A stretch of DNA of 64,000 nucleotides from Rhodanobacter spathiphylli B39 (GTDB lineage Bacteria > Pseudomonadota > Gammaproteobacteria > Xanthomonadales > Rhodanobacteraceae): positions 62,001 through 126,000 of the forward strand of contig NZ_AJXT01000043.1 in assembly GCF_000264295.1 (NCBI RefSeq), read 5' to 3'. The notes under the pieces are model-generated. The model made no database searches. It saw only the letters and a list, made by a program, of their open reading frames with translations, and had not been told where the DNA came from. This document shows, in pieces, positions 29,592 to 42,251 of this stretch; the stretch's first letter is position 1, and each line of letters opens with the position of its first letter. The position numbers and the translations under genes are program-made.

Positions 29592-30064
29592 ACGCGCTCC
29601 AGCAGGACGCAGGCCTGGGCCGCGATCCCTTCGCCACGGCCGCAAAAGCCGAGTTTCTCGGTGGTGGTTGCCTTCACGCTGATGCAGCCGACCCCGCAGT
29701 CCAGGTCGACCGCCAGGTTCTCGCGCATCGCCTGCGCGTGCGGGGTGACCTTGGGCGCCTCGCCGATCACCGTGACATCGGCATTGCCCAGCCGGTAGCC
29801 GTGCTGCGCCATCAGCATCGCCGCATGGCGCAGGAACTGGCGGCTGTCGGCATCCCGCCAGCGTTCGTCGGTGGGCGGAAAATGCCGGCCGATGTCGCCC
29901 AGCGCCAGCGCGCCGAAGATCGCGTCGCACAGCGCGTGGATCACCACGTCGCCATCGGAATGCGCCACCACGCCCCGTCGATGCGCGATGCGCACGCCGC
30001 CGAGGACGACATGGTCGCCTTCGCCAAAGGCGTGGACATCGAAACCTGTACCGATGCGCATCAT
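29588..30064 (-). CDS. ispF: 2-C-methyl-D-erythritol 2,4-cyclodiphosphate synthase
   Basis: A 158-residue homotrimeric zinc enzyme of the MEP pathway, converting CDP-ME 2-phosphate to MEcPP and CMP. The start [23 protein letters not shown] contains the metal-binding Asp-x-His. [19 protein letters not shown] supplies the third metal His, and the C-terminus has [17 protein letters not shown] residues ([18 protein letters not shown]). It overlaps ispD by 4 bp at its start and mgtE at its stop. ATG 30064 and ATG 30061 are adjacent; either could be used. Confidence 0.96.
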   Translation of the reverse strand: MMRIGTGFDVHAFGEGDHVVLGGVRIAHRRGVVAHSDGDVVIHALCDAIFGALALGDIGRHFPPTDERWRDADSRQFLRHAAMLMAQHGYRLGNADVTVIGEAPKVTPHAQAMRENLAVDLDCGVGCISVKATTTEKLGFCGRGEGIAAQACVLLERV

Positions 30065-30756
30065 GCAGTCCTTGAAAGCAGGAATTCGGCCAGCGCGAAA
30101 TCCGCTGCCGTGGTCACCTTGATGTTGTCTTCGGCGCCCTCGACCAGCAGCGGTGCGAAGCCGGCCTGTTCCATCGCCATCGCCTCGTCGCTGACATTCA
30201 CGCCGCGCCGCGCCGCGTCACCCAGCGCCGCCGACAGTTGAGCACGACGGAACATCTGTGGCGTGAAGGCGCGCCAGCGCAGATCGCGTGCTTCGGTGGA
30301 TTCGCTGCACCCGCCCGCGTTGGCCCGCTTCAGCGTGTCGCGCAGCGGCGCGCCCAGCAGGCCACCGTCCCTGGTACTGGCCAGTTCGATCAGTCTGGCG
30401 ATATCCGCCGTGCGCACACACGGCCGCGCGGCGTCGTGCACCAAGACGAAATCATCGGGGGCCACCGATGCCGGCAAGGCCTGCAGCCCTGCGAGCACCG
30501 AATCGCTGCGCTCCGCTCCGCCGACCGCGGCCAGCACCGGCTTGCCGTGCAGCGTCTGCACGCCCGACCAGTGCGCATCCGTGGCGGCCAGCGTCACCAG
30601 CAGGCCGGCAATCCGCGGATGCGCGGCGAGCCGTTCCAGGGTGTGCTCGATCAACGGACGCCCGGCCAGCGGCAGGTACTGTTTCGGGCAGTCACCGCCG
30701 ACCCGGGTACCGCGCCCTGCGGCCGGCACCACGCACCACAGCCGAGCCGCGCTCAT
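30061..30756 (-). CDS. ispD: 2-C-methyl-D-erythritol 4-phosphate cytidylyltransferase
   Basis: A 231-residue enzyme that joins CTP and MEP to CDP-ME in the MEP pathway of isoprenoid synthesis. The nucleotide-binding start is [27 protein letters not shown]. Then come [28 protein letters not shown], and the C-terminal GNYENIKVTT-like segment ([21 protein letters not shown]). The ATG at 30756 overlaps the ftsB stop (ATGA). The same three-gene order ftsB-ispD-ispF is found across gammaproteobacteria. Confidence 0.95.
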   Translation of the reverse strand: MSAARLWCVVPAAGRGTRVGGDCPKQYLPLAGRPLIEHTLERLAAHPRIAGLLVTLAATDAHWSGVQTLHGKPVLAAVGGAERSDSVLAGLQALPASVAPDDFVLVHDAARPCVRTADIARLIELASTRDGGLLGAPLRDTLKRANAGGCSESTEARDLRWRAFTPQMFRRAQLSAALGDAARRGVNVSDEAMAMEQAGFAPLLVEGAEDNIKVTTAADFALAEFLLSRTA

Positions 30757-31085
30757 GGTGATCCGGCGGGTTGGGCGACCGGCGGTGGCGTGCTGCTGCC
30801 TGCGCCGGCAGGCGGTTCGACCACCTGGTAGAACACTTCGCCCGGCTTGATCAGGCCCAGTTCGGTGCGCGCCCGCGCCTCGACTGCCTGGTCGCCGTGC
30901 TTGAGATCCTGCACGTCGGCACCGACCGCCTGGTTGCGCTGCAGCAGCTTTGCGTTGTCGTCCGTCTGCTTCTTCACCGCCACGCGCAAGGTGTCCACCT
31001 CGCGCATGCTGCCGTTGCCGGTCCACAGCTTCAGCTGCAGACCGATCAGCAGCAGGATCAGGATGACGGCGATCCAGCGCAGCAT
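30753..31085 (-). CDS. ftsB: Cell division protein FtsB
   Basis: A 110-residue bitopic membrane protein that forms a trimer with FtsL and FtsQ at the division site. The N-terminal membrane helix is MLRWIAVILILLLIGLQLKLW, and a coiled coil follows (about 30-70, with TLRVAVKKQTDDNAKLLQRNQAV). The conserved periplasmic motif is ARTELGLIKPGEVFYQVV. The last 20 residues are a Pro/Ala/Gly tail. It sits 17 bp downstream of eno, the standard position of this gene. Confidence 0.94.
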   Translation of the reverse strand: MLRWIAVILILLLIGLQLKLWTGNGSMREVDTLRVAVKKQTDDNAKLLQRNQAVGADVQDLKHGDQAVEARARTELGLIKPGEVFYQVVEPPAGAGSSTPPPVAQPAGSP

Positions 31086-31102
31086 GGGAGCGGGCTGCCC
31101 GC

Positions 31103-35112
<4,010 letters not shown>

Positions 35113-35125
35113 CTAGCATGACCGG

Positions 35126-36925
35126 ATGAACAGCCCCGTCCCCGCCCGTCTTGCCGCCTTGCGCGCGGCCATGCAGCAGCATGGCGTTGCCGCCGTGCTG
35201 GTTCCCAGCGCCGATCCCCACCTGTCCGAGTACCTGCCCGCGCATTGGTCCGCCCGGGAATGGCTGTCCGGTTTCACCGGCTCGGCCGGCACCCTGATCG
35301 TGGGCCGCGACGAGGCCGGACTGTGGACCGACTCGCGCTATTTCTTCCAGGCCGAGCAGCAGCTGGCAGGCAGCGGCATCCGCCTGATGAAACTGCGCGT
35401 GCCGCATACCGCCGAACACCTGGCGTGGTTGCAGCAGCACCTGCACCAGGGTGACGTGCTGGCCGTGGCCGGCGACAGCGTGTCCGTCACCACGCGCCAG
35501 CAGATCGAACGGCATCTGGCCGGCACCGGCGCCAGCGTGCGCACGGATCTGGACCTGCCCGGCGCGATCTGGCCGGATCGACCCGCGCTGCCGCAGGCGG
35601 CGGTGGTCGAACACGACCTTGTTTACGCCTGCATTGCGCGCGCGGACAAGTTCAGCCGCCTGCGCAAGGCCATGCACAAGCTGGGCGCCACCCATCACCT
35701 GCTGTCCAGCCTCGACGACATCGCCTGGCTGACCAACCTGCGTGGCAGCGACGTCGAGTGCAATCCGGTGTTTCTGGCCCACCTGCTGGTCCAGGCCGAT
35801 CAGCGCGCCACGCTGTTCGTCGGACGCGCCAAGCTCACCGATGCCCTGGTCGCGCGGCTGGCCGCCGACGGCATCGCCATCGCCGACTACGCCTCGGTCA
35901 CCTCCGCGCTGAACGAGCTGGGGGCGAACGAGCGCCTGCTGCTGGACAGCAGTCGCGTGGTCGACACCATTGCGGCCGCGATCGCGCCGGAGGTTACGCG
36001 GATCGAGGCGGCCAACCCCAGCACCGCCTTCAAGGCGGTCAAGAGCGCCGCCGAACTCGAACATGTCCGCGACGTGATGCGCCGCGACGGCGCCGCCCTG
36101 GTGCGCGGATTCCGTCGACTGGAGCAACGCCTGGCCGCGGGCATGACGGTCACCGAACTGGACGTGGACACGGTGCTGCGCGAAGAGCGCTCGGCCCAGC
36201 CGGGCTGGGTGGGCGAGAGTTTCGCCACCATCGCCGGCTACCAGGCCAACGGCGCGCTGCCGCATTACCGCGCCACGCCGGAAGCGCACAGTACGCTGCA
36301 GGCGAAGGGTCTGCTGCTGATCGACTCGGGCGGCCAGTACCTCGGCGGCACCACCGACATCACCCGCGTGCTGGCCTTGGGCGAGACCACCGCCGAGCAG
36401 CGCCGCGATGCGACCCTGGTGATGAAGGGCATGATCAACCTGTCGCGGGCGCGCTTCCCTAAGGGCGCCAGCGGCCCGCAGCTGGATGCCCTGGCGCGGG
36501 CGCCGCTGTGGGCGGCCGGGATGGATTACGGCCATGGCACCGGTCACGGCGTGGGCTACTTCCTCAACGTGCACGAAGGCCCGCACGGCATCCGCGCGCC
36601 GGTGCCCGGCGGTGCGCTGGTGGCGCTGGAGCCAGGCATGATCAGCTCGATCGAGCCGGGCCTGTACAAGCCCGGCCGACACGGCATCCGCCACGAGAAC
36701 CTGGCGGTGGTGGTCGAGGCCGAGCAGACCGAGTTCGGCGAGTTCCTCGCCTTCGAGACGCTGACCATGTGCCCGTTCGATCGCCGCGCACTGGAGCCTG
36801 GCCTGCTCAATCCGGAAGAGCGCGCCTGGCTGGACGACTATCACGCCAGCGTGCGCGCCGCGCTCAGTCCGCTGCTGGAAGAAGCGGACCTGGAGTGGCT
36901 GAACCGCCACTGCGCAGCGCTGTAG
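35126..36925 (+). CDS. Xaa-Pro aminopeptidase, three-domain (aminopeptidase P type)
   Basis: A 599-residue M24B peptidase that removes N-terminal residues before proline. It is longer than E. coli PepP (about 440) and fits the three-domain cytosolic APP1 form known in eukaryotes and many bacteria. Two creatinase-like N-domains (about 1-150 and 150-310) begin LAALRAAMQQHGVAAVLVPS and RTKLGATHHLLSSLDDIAWL-like (KLGATHHLLSS). The catalytic pita-bread domain has all five metal ligands: two Asp in LLIDSGGQYLGGTTDITR, His in GHGTGHGVG, Glu in SSIEPGLY and Glu in RHENLAVVV. It diverges from pyrG. Confidence 0.92.
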   Translation: MNSPVPARLAALRAAMQQHGVAAVLVPSADPHLSEYLPAHWSAREWLSGFTGSAGTLIVGRDEAGLWTDSRYFFQAEQQLAGSGIRLMKLRVPHTAEHLAWLQQHLHQGDVLAVAGDSVSVTTRQQIERHLAGTGASVRTDLDLPGAIWPDRPALPQAAVVEHDLVYACIARADKFSRLRKAMHKLGATHHLLSSLDDIAWLTNLRGSDVECNPVFLAHLLVQADQRATLFVGRAKLTDALVARLAADGIAIADYASVTSALNELGANERLLLDSSRVVDTIAAAIAPEVTRIEAANPSTAFKAVKSAAELEHVRDVMRRDGAALVRGFRRLEQRLAAGMTVTELDVDTVLREERSAQPGWVGESFATIAGYQANGALPHYRATPEAHSTLQAKGLLLIDSGGQYLGGTTDITRVLALGETTAEQRRDATLVMKGMINLSRARFPKGASGPQLDALARAPLWAAGMDYGHGTGHGVGYFLNVHEGPHGIRAPVPGGALVALEPGMISSIEPGLYKPGRHGIRHENLAVVVEAEQTEFGEFLAFETLTMCPFDRRALEPGLLNPEERAWLDDYHASVRAALSPLLEEADLEWLNRHCAAL

Positions 36926-36979
36926 GTCCTGCACGAATGCGGGGCCGGCACGACCGCTCCGCGAAACGCGCGACCGGGC

Positions 36980-37930
36980 TCAGCGAAAGTGCGTCGCGTC
37001 GACCTCGGCCATTGCGGGCTGCATGAAGTATTCGTGCAGGTACTTCTCACCCTCGTCGCAGAACGCCGTCACCACGGTTCTCAGTTCGGGGAAGTTCTGC
37101 CGGATCCGCTTGGCGGCCAGCAGATGCGCTCCCGAACTCGGCCCGCAGAACAGGCCGTGGGTTCGTGCCAGCCGCTTCATCTCGGCCACGGCGTCGGTGC
37201 TGGACACGCTGAGCACCTCGTTCACCAAGCTGGCGTGGCGCTGGAAGATGCCCGGCACGAAGCCGTCGGAAATGCCCTCGATGGTATGCGTGGCGATCTC
37301 GCCGCACAGGATCGTGCACGACTCGGACGGCTCCATCGCGAACAGCCGCACGTCCGGATTGACCGCGCGGAACGCCTGGCCCACCCCGATCAGGGTGCCG
37401 CCGGTGCCGACGCCCAGCACCAGCGCGTCGGGCAACCGGCCGGCCGGCAGCTGGGCGAGGATCTCCGGTCCCAGCACCACGCGATTCTCCTCGACATTCC
37501 ATTCGGACTCGAACTGGGCCGGAGCGAAGTAGCCGGGCTGCTGGCCGAGTTCGCGCGCACGCTTCAGCGCCTCGTTGACATGGAAGTTGCCGCAGAACAG
37601 CACCTCGGCCCCGAATGCCCGCGAAATCGCTACCCGTTCGCTGGACAGCCCCTCGGGCATCACCACCAGCATGCGATAGCCTTTCACCGCCGCCACCATC
37701 GACAGCGCATTGCCGGTGTTGCCGCTGGTCGCCTCGACGATGGTGTCGCCAGGCTTGAGCAGGCCTTCCTGTTCGGCGCGCTCGATCATGTATTTCGCGA
37801 TGCGCGCCTTGATCGAGCCGGAAGGATTGAGGAATTCGAGCTTGGCGTAGACGCCCTCGATTTCCAGCAGCGGCGTGTCGCCCACCGCGTCGAGAATGCT
37901 GGCAGATACTCCGGCGTAACGCGTGGCCAT
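36980..37930 (-). CDS. PLP-dependent cysteine synthase/cystathionine beta-synthase-like protein
   Basis: A 316-residue fold-type II PLP enzyme. Lys41 in NPSGSIKARIAKYMIE is the PLP lysine; the usual wording is GSxKDR, so Asp is replaced by Ala. TSGNTGNALSMVAAVKGY is the substrate Asn loop, and GVGTGGTLIGVG holds the phosphate. The segment EGISDGFVPGIF is typical of cysteine synthases, and GPSSGAHLLAA follows. The N-terminus is shorter than in CysK. The ATG 37930 comes one base after the stop of the AhpD-like gene (TGAGATG), so the two are coupled. Which thiol or beta-replacement reaction it runs is open. Confidence 0.87.
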   Translation of the reverse strand: MATRYAGVSASILDAVGDTPLLEIEGVYAKLEFLNPSGSIKARIAKYMIERAEQEGLLKPGDTIVEATSGNTGNALSMVAAVKGYRMLVVMPEGLSSERVAISRAFGAEVLFCGNFHVNEALKRARELGQQPGYFAPAQFESEWNVEENRVVLGPEILAQLPAGRLPDALVLGVGTGGTLIGVGQAFRAVNPDVRLFAMEPSESCTILCGEIATHTIEGISDGFVPGIFQRHASLVNEVLSVSSTDAVAEMKRLARTHGLFCGPSSGAHLLAAKRIRQNFPELRTVVTAFCDEGEKYLHEYFMQPAMAEVDATHFR

Positions 37931-37931
37931 C

Positions 37932-38273
37932 TCAGGCGACTCCATGCTGGTGAGACATCACGTCCAGCGCCAGCGTGGAGTGCGCGTATGCGCCGCCGGC
38001 ACGCATTTCCGCAGCCACCCAGATCGCCTCCATGATCTGCGCTTCGCTGGCGCCCTGCTTCAACGCCTCGGCGGTGTGCCCCTTGATGCAATAAGGACAC
38101 TGGGTGACATGCGCCACCGCCACCGCGATCAGCTGCTTGGTGACATTCGGCAAGGCGCCGTCGGCGAAGACTGCCGCACTGAAAACCTTGAAGGCCTGCA
38201 GCGGCACGGGTGCCAGTTCGCGCCGTTTGCGCGCGGTTTCCGCCGTGGCAGGCGGGTACATTGATGCGTCCAT
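37932..38273 (-). CDS. AhpD-like/carboxymuconolactone decarboxylase family protein
   Basis: A 113-residue all-helical protein. The core TQCPYCIKGHTAEALKQGAS carries the CxxC...H motif of AhpD-type alkylhydroperoxidases, with Cys pair near residues 61 and 64 and His about four later. Preceding residues KQLIAVAVAHV complete the CMD fold. Such proteins reduce peroxides or act as thiol-disulfide carriers. GAGGAGG lies upstream of the ATG at 38273. The frame continues upstream to 38465 without support. The downstream cysteine-synthase-like gene is one base away, which suggests linked thiol metabolism (inference). Confidence 0.88.
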   Translation of the reverse strand: MDASMYPPATAETARKRRELAPVPLQAFKVFSAAVFADGALPNVTKQLIAVAVAHVTQCPYCIKGHTAEALKQGASEAQIMEAIWVAAEMRAGGAYAHSTLALDVMSHQHGVA

Positions 38274-38328
38274 TTCATCCTCCTCGATGATCCGGAATGG
38301 GGTGGCTCGGCCTCGTCGCCGACGGGTA

Positions 38329-38532
38329 TCAGTGCGGCAGGAGCGCGGCGCCCTGCACCCAGCCCGGCGGGTCGCTGGCGGGGAAGCTCTGCGCCAGTTC
38401 CTCATCGATGCGTCGCTCGCGGGCTCGCACTTCAGCATCGCGATCACGGCCAAACCGCGCCGCAATCAGGGGAGCGCCAGCCTGGCGCGGAGTCGGCTGG
38501 TGGCGAAGTGGCATGCAATCGTGGCTGACCAT
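38329..38532 (-). CDS. 67-residue protein with FPASDPP motif
   Basis: A small protein with the C-terminal block DEELAQSFPASDPPGW. Many proteobacterial short proteins share ESFPASDPPS-W at the C-terminus of an Arg/Glu-rich helix, but no function is known. The helix here is DRDAEVRARERRIDEELAQ. I chose ATG 38532 because GGGAGGTG precedes it by 7 bp; the frame begins at 38559. It lies 55 bp upstream of the AhpD-like gene on the same strand and may be in its operon. Confidence 0.72.
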   Translation of the reverse strand: MVSHDCMPLRHQPTPRQAGAPLIAARFGRDRDAEVRARERRIDEELAQSFPASDPPGWVQGAALLPH

Positions 38533-38618
38533 GTCTGTCCACCTCCCGATGGTTTTCATGCACTGTCGCGCACACGGTGCACGGGCGCACTGATACAGAT
38601 CAACCGGTTCGGAGCGCT

Positions 38619-38644
38619 GCCTGCGCGCGGAATCGCGCGCAGGC
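38619..38644 (-). terminator. Hairpin after the PAS-GGDEF-EAL gene
   Basis: GCCTGCGCGC and GCGCGCAGGC form a perfect 10-bp stem with a 6-nt loop, 9 bp beyond the stop of the large gene. There is no U-run. Confidence 0.6.
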
Positions 38645-38652
38645 GCGACGGA

Positions 38653-41409
38653 TCAGCTGCGCTTGGGCGGCACCAGCTTCAGTCGCGCGGGCACGGGCGG
38701 CTGGTTCGGGCACAACAGATAGCGCACCTCGTCCGGTTGCAGCGGACGGGAATACAGGTAGCCCTGCCCCTCGACGCAGCCACTGCGCAACAGGAAGTCG
38801 TGTTGCGCCTCGGTCTCGATGCCCTCGGCGATGGTCACCAGGCCAAGACTCTTGGACATCACCAGCATCGCTTCGGTGATCGCCGCGTCGTTGGCATCGC
38901 CGGGCAGTCCGGTGACGAAGGAGCGGTCGATCTTCAGATAGGCCACCGCCGGCAGCTTCAGGTAAGCCATCGACGAATAACCGGTGCCGAAATCGTCGAT
39001 CGCCACCTCGATCCCCAGCGCATGCAGGGTTTGCATGGTGCGTTCGATGTCGTCGCCCAGGCGCAACATCGCGCTCTCGGTGATCTCCAGCAGCAGGCGA
39101 CTTGCCGACAGCTGCCTCGACTGCAGCGCTCGGCTGACCCCGTCGACAAAGGCGGGGTGGCCGAACCAGCGGGCCGAGATGTTCACCGCCACCCGGATCG
39201 GCGGCACGCCGGCCAGGTCCCATGCCTGGATCTGGGCGCAGGTGGTCTGCATCACCCACTCGTCGATGCGCCGGATCAGGCCCAGGCCTTCGGCGACCGG
39301 AATGAATTCGCCCGGCAGTATTTCGCCGCGTTCCGGATGCTGCCAGCGCAGCAGGGCCTCCACCGCCACGATGCGTCCGCTGCGCAGTTCCACGCTGGGC
39401 TGGAACACCAGGTGAAATTCGTTGCGGGCCAGCGCCTGGCGCAACTCGGTGGCCAGTTGCAGGCGTCGGCGCGTGTCGGCGTGCATCATCGGGGTATAGA
39501 AGCGGCAGGCGTTGCGCTCTTCCGCCTTGGCCGCATACATCGCCGCATCGGCGTTGGTGATCAGCGCCGCCGCGTTGGCGCCGTCCAGCGGATAGCCGGC
39601 CACGCCGATGCTGGCGCTGAGCACGATCTCGTAATCGTCGATCAGCAGCGGTTCGGACAGGCTGACCAGCAGGCGATTGACGATGGCGCGGGCGTCTTCG
39701 CGCAGGATCAGTCGCGGGATCAGCACGGTGAACTCGTCGCCACCGATGCGACCGGCCACGTCGCCATCGGAAAGCTGCCGGCGAATCCGCTCGGCTACCT
39801 TGACCAGCAGCCGGTCACCGATCGCATGGCTGTAGCTGTCGTTGACGATCTTGAATGCATCCAGGTCGATGAACAGCACCACCACTGCCAGCCGCTCGCG
39901 TTCGGCCACCGCGATCGCCTCGCTGCAATGACGCTCGAACTCGGCCCGGTTCACCAGGCCGGTCAACGGGTCGTGCCGCGCCATGTGCTCCAGCCGCTGC
40001 TGGCTGGCCTTGGCTTCGTGGATATCGGTGCACACGGCAACGTAATACTGCGGTTGCCCTTCCCCGTCGCGGATGGCGCTGATGCTGAGATGTTCGGGAT
40101 AGCTGCTGCCGTCGTTGCGGGTGCTGAGCACCTCGCCGCTCCAGTTCCGTCCGGCCGCCACGCTGTCCCAGATCGACTGCGGCAACGGCTTGCCGTCGGG
40201 CAGGCGGCGGTGCTCGTCCAGGTGGTGGCTGATCAGCGCCTGGCTGGAAAATCCGGTCAGCCCCACATGGGCCTCGTTGGTGGAAAGCACCCGTCGTTCC
40301 GCGTCGGCGATGATCACGCCTTCGGCGATGCCCGCCAGCGCCTCCGCCGCGATGCGTCGCTCCTGCTCCATCTTCAGACGCTCGGAGATGTCGCGAATGA
40401 TCGCCTGGCGCACCGGCTGGCTGCCCCAGTTGGCCAGGCTGGTCTGCAATTCCACCGGACGCGTGCTGCCCTGCTCGCCCAGCAGCAGGTTGCTGGCTGC
40501 CCGTCCGGCCTGCTGCCCGGCCATCGACTGCACGAACAGGTGCACGAAGCGGTCACCGACCAGTTCGCCGGCGCTGCGACCGGTCCAGCTGGAGGTGGTG
40601 CGGTTCACGTCCAGGATCCGCCCGCTGGACTCGTCGATCATCACGATCGCATCGGCGGCGCTGTCGAACAGCAGACGGTAGCGCTCCTCGCTGCCACGCA
40701 CGCTGGCGAGAATGCGCCGTGCCATGTCCAGCCAGAGCAGCGCGGCGATGAGTCCGGCGCCGAACACGCCCCAGAACAGCACCTGGCCCATCCACACCGC
40801 GCCATCGGCGATCTTGCGGGAGAACAGGGTGCTGCGCGGCTCGATATAACTGTTGATCGCGTGGATGCGTGCGCGCTGGCGGGTGATCTCCGCCTGTCCC
40901 GGCACGCCGTTCGCGTAGCCGGCGGCCAGGGCATCGGCGATCGTGTTCAGATCCTGAATCGAGGTATCGGTGGAACGCCAGGCATCCAGCGCATCGCGCA
41001 TGTAGGGCGCGCCGGAAAAATGGTGCAGCATGAAGACGACGCCGGGGATCGCGATGGTGACGGTGTTGCTGCGACGCAGGGCGCCGGCCACCTCCTCGTA
41101 GTCATAGCTGCCGGACAGGATCTGGTCGCGGGCCGAACGATCGGCCATCAGCACAGCGTAATTCTCGCGATAGTTGGCCAGGTCGGCCGGATCGCCCGAG
41201 ATCGCGTAGCTCTCCAGCGCAATCACGCTCTGCTTCTGCGCCTTCGACCAGATGCTCTCGCCGTTGAGAAAACCGGCGAGAGCCACTTGCAGCTGCAGTG
41301 CGCCCCAGGTCAGTGCCAGGATCAGCACCAGCATGCCCACGAGCCCGTACACCAACGGCATCAAGCGTCGTGACAACGGTCGTTGCAAGCTGAGTCGCGA
41401 GCTTCGCAT
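38653..41409 (-). CDS. Membrane PAS-PAS-GGDEF-EAL protein (c-di-GMP turnover)
   Basis: A 918-residue sensor. Two membrane helices (about 20-40 and 204-226) enclose a periplasmic region of about 160 residues. Two PAS domains follow (about 240-345 and 355-465). The GGDEF domain (about 475-630) has intact GRIGGDEF at 556-560; the inhibitory RxxD site is lost (SDGD). The EAL domain (about 650-905) has EALLRW, NISARW, LLEITES, IDDFGTGYSS, LKIDRSFV and AEGIET, so all catalytic residues are present. It may both make and degrade c-di-GMP, and which dominates is unknown. AAGGGA precedes ATG 41409. Confidence 0.92.
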   Translation of the reverse strand: MRSSRLSLQRPLSRRLMPLVYGLVGMLVLILALTWGALQLQVALAGFLNGESIWSKAQKQSVIALESYAISGDPADLANYRENYAVLMADRSARDQILSGSYDYEEVAGALRRSNTVTIAIPGVVFMLHHFSGAPYMRDALDAWRSTDTSIQDLNTIADALAAGYANGVPGQAEITRQRARIHAINSYIEPRSTLFSRKIADGAVWMGQVLFWGVFGAGLIAALLWLDMARRILASVRGSEERYRLLFDSAADAIVMIDESSGRILDVNRTTSSWTGRSAGELVGDRFVHLFVQSMAGQQAGRAASNLLLGEQGSTRPVELQTSLANWGSQPVRQAIIRDISERLKMEQERRIAAEALAGIAEGVIIADAERRVLSTNEAHVGLTGFSSQALISHHLDEHRRLPDGKPLPQSIWDSVAAGRNWSGEVLSTRNDGSSYPEHLSISAIRDGEGQPQYYVAVCTDIHEAKASQQRLEHMARHDPLTGLVNRAEFERHCSEAIAVAERERLAVVVLFIDLDAFKIVNDSYSHAIGDRLLVKVAERIRRQLSDGDVAGRIGGDEFTVLIPRLILREDARAIVNRLLVSLSEPLLIDDYEIVLSASIGVAGYPLDGANAAALITNADAAMYAAKAEERNACRFYTPMMHADTRRRLQLATELRQALARNEFHLVFQPSVELRSGRIVAVEALLRWQHPERGEILPGEFIPVAEGLGLIRRIDEWVMQTTCAQIQAWDLAGVPPIRVAVNISARWFGHPAFVDGVSRALQSRQLSASRLLLEITESAMLRLGDDIERTMQTLHALGIEVAIDDFGTGYSSMAYLKLPAVAYLKIDRSFVTGLPGDANDAAITEAMLVMSKSLGLVTIAEGIETEAQHDFLLRSGCVEGQGYLYSRPLQPDEVRYLLCPNQPPVPARLKLVPPKRS

Positions 41410-41474
41410 GGCGTCCCTTGGTTCGTGATCCACACGTCACGTTCTGGCAAGACACTGCCCGGAGCCTGGTTCCC

Positions 41475-42251
41475 TCAGGCTGCGGCTTCGTTCATCACAT
41501 CCAGAACACGATGCGGCTTGACGCAGCGATCAGCAAGAATCCGCATGCTGGTGTAGCTGCGCTTGATGCATTCGCCGACGTGGGTCACCTCATCGGCGGA
41601 AGGTTCCGTCCCCAGCAGTGTACAGACTATCTCCAGCGCCTCCCATGGATGGGTGTCGTCATAGGCCGCATGCAGTTGCAACCAGCGCAACGACCCGGCC
41701 CGGCTCTTCTCCGGAAACCGTTCCACATAACGACGGCTGTCGAAGAGCAGTTGCGACCATTCTCCGGTGGCTCCTTCCACCGCATAGTTGGTGGCGGCAA
41801 TGCCTGCGGCCAGTGTATCCCTGCGGCTGACGTCCTCGCACCAGTTGGCCAGCGTCTCGGTACCGTGCGGTGCCACCCCGTGCAGCACTTCCTCGCGGGC
41901 AATCCCCGCACCCTCGGCCCAGTTGAGCCAGTATTCGGCGTGGTTCTGCTCGACGCGGATGTTGCGTACCAGCCAGCGTCGCGCCAGGTTGTCGCCGGCA
42001 CTGCGGCCGAACTGGGTCTTCAGCAGGCTTTGCGCCATGTAGGCCGGGAACCGTTCGATGACCGGCCAGATGCCGACCATGAAGTTGGTGGTTCCGGCCT
42101 TGCCCAGGCTGCCATTGATCATGGACTCCCACAGCGGGTGCTCGATCACGCTGCGCTTGGTGCCTTCGCAATCGGCCACCATGTCCTGGGCCCACTGGGG
42201 GTAGCTCGTCAGCTCGGTCTGCGGGCCGGTCAGTTTGAATTCGTTGTGCAT
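41475..42251 (-). CDS. Haem-oxygenase-fold protein, candidate di-iron oxidase (TenA/PqqC/CADD-like)
   Basis: A 258-residue all-helical protein with HPLWESMINGSL near residue 38, a mark of TenA/PqqC-like folds. The possible metal set is Glu66, Glu101 and His104 (RVEQNHAEYW), Glu159 (NYAVEGATGEW), and His194, Asp198 and His201 (QLHAAYDDTH, i.e. HxxxDxxH). This pattern fits haem-oxygenase-like di-iron oxidases such as CADD, SznF and UndA, which oxidise amino acids, amines or fatty acids; the substrate here is unknown. GGAGAACGC precedes the ATG at 42251. It stands alone, with no biosynthetic partners, and a small palindrome lies in front. Confidence 0.75.
   Translation of the reverse strand: MHNEFKLTGPQTELTSYPQWAQDMVADCEGTKRSVIEHPLWESMINGSLGKAGTTNFMVGIWPVIERFPAYMAQSLLKTQFGRSAGDNLARRWLVRNIRVEQNHAEYWLNWAEGAGIAREEVLHGVAPHGTETLANWCEDVSRRDTLAAGIAATNYAVEGATGEWSQLLFDSRRYVERFPEKSRAGSLRWLQLHAAYDDTHPWEALEIVCTLLGTEPSADEVTHVGECIKRSYTSMRILADRCVKPHRVLDVMNEAAA

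Noticed and set aside
38104..41373. Open frame of 1089 residues on the plus strand
   Set aside because: It is antisense to the PAS-GGDEF-EAL gene, whose domains are complete; the translation is His/Gln/Arg-rich as expected for the shadow of a GC-rich gene.
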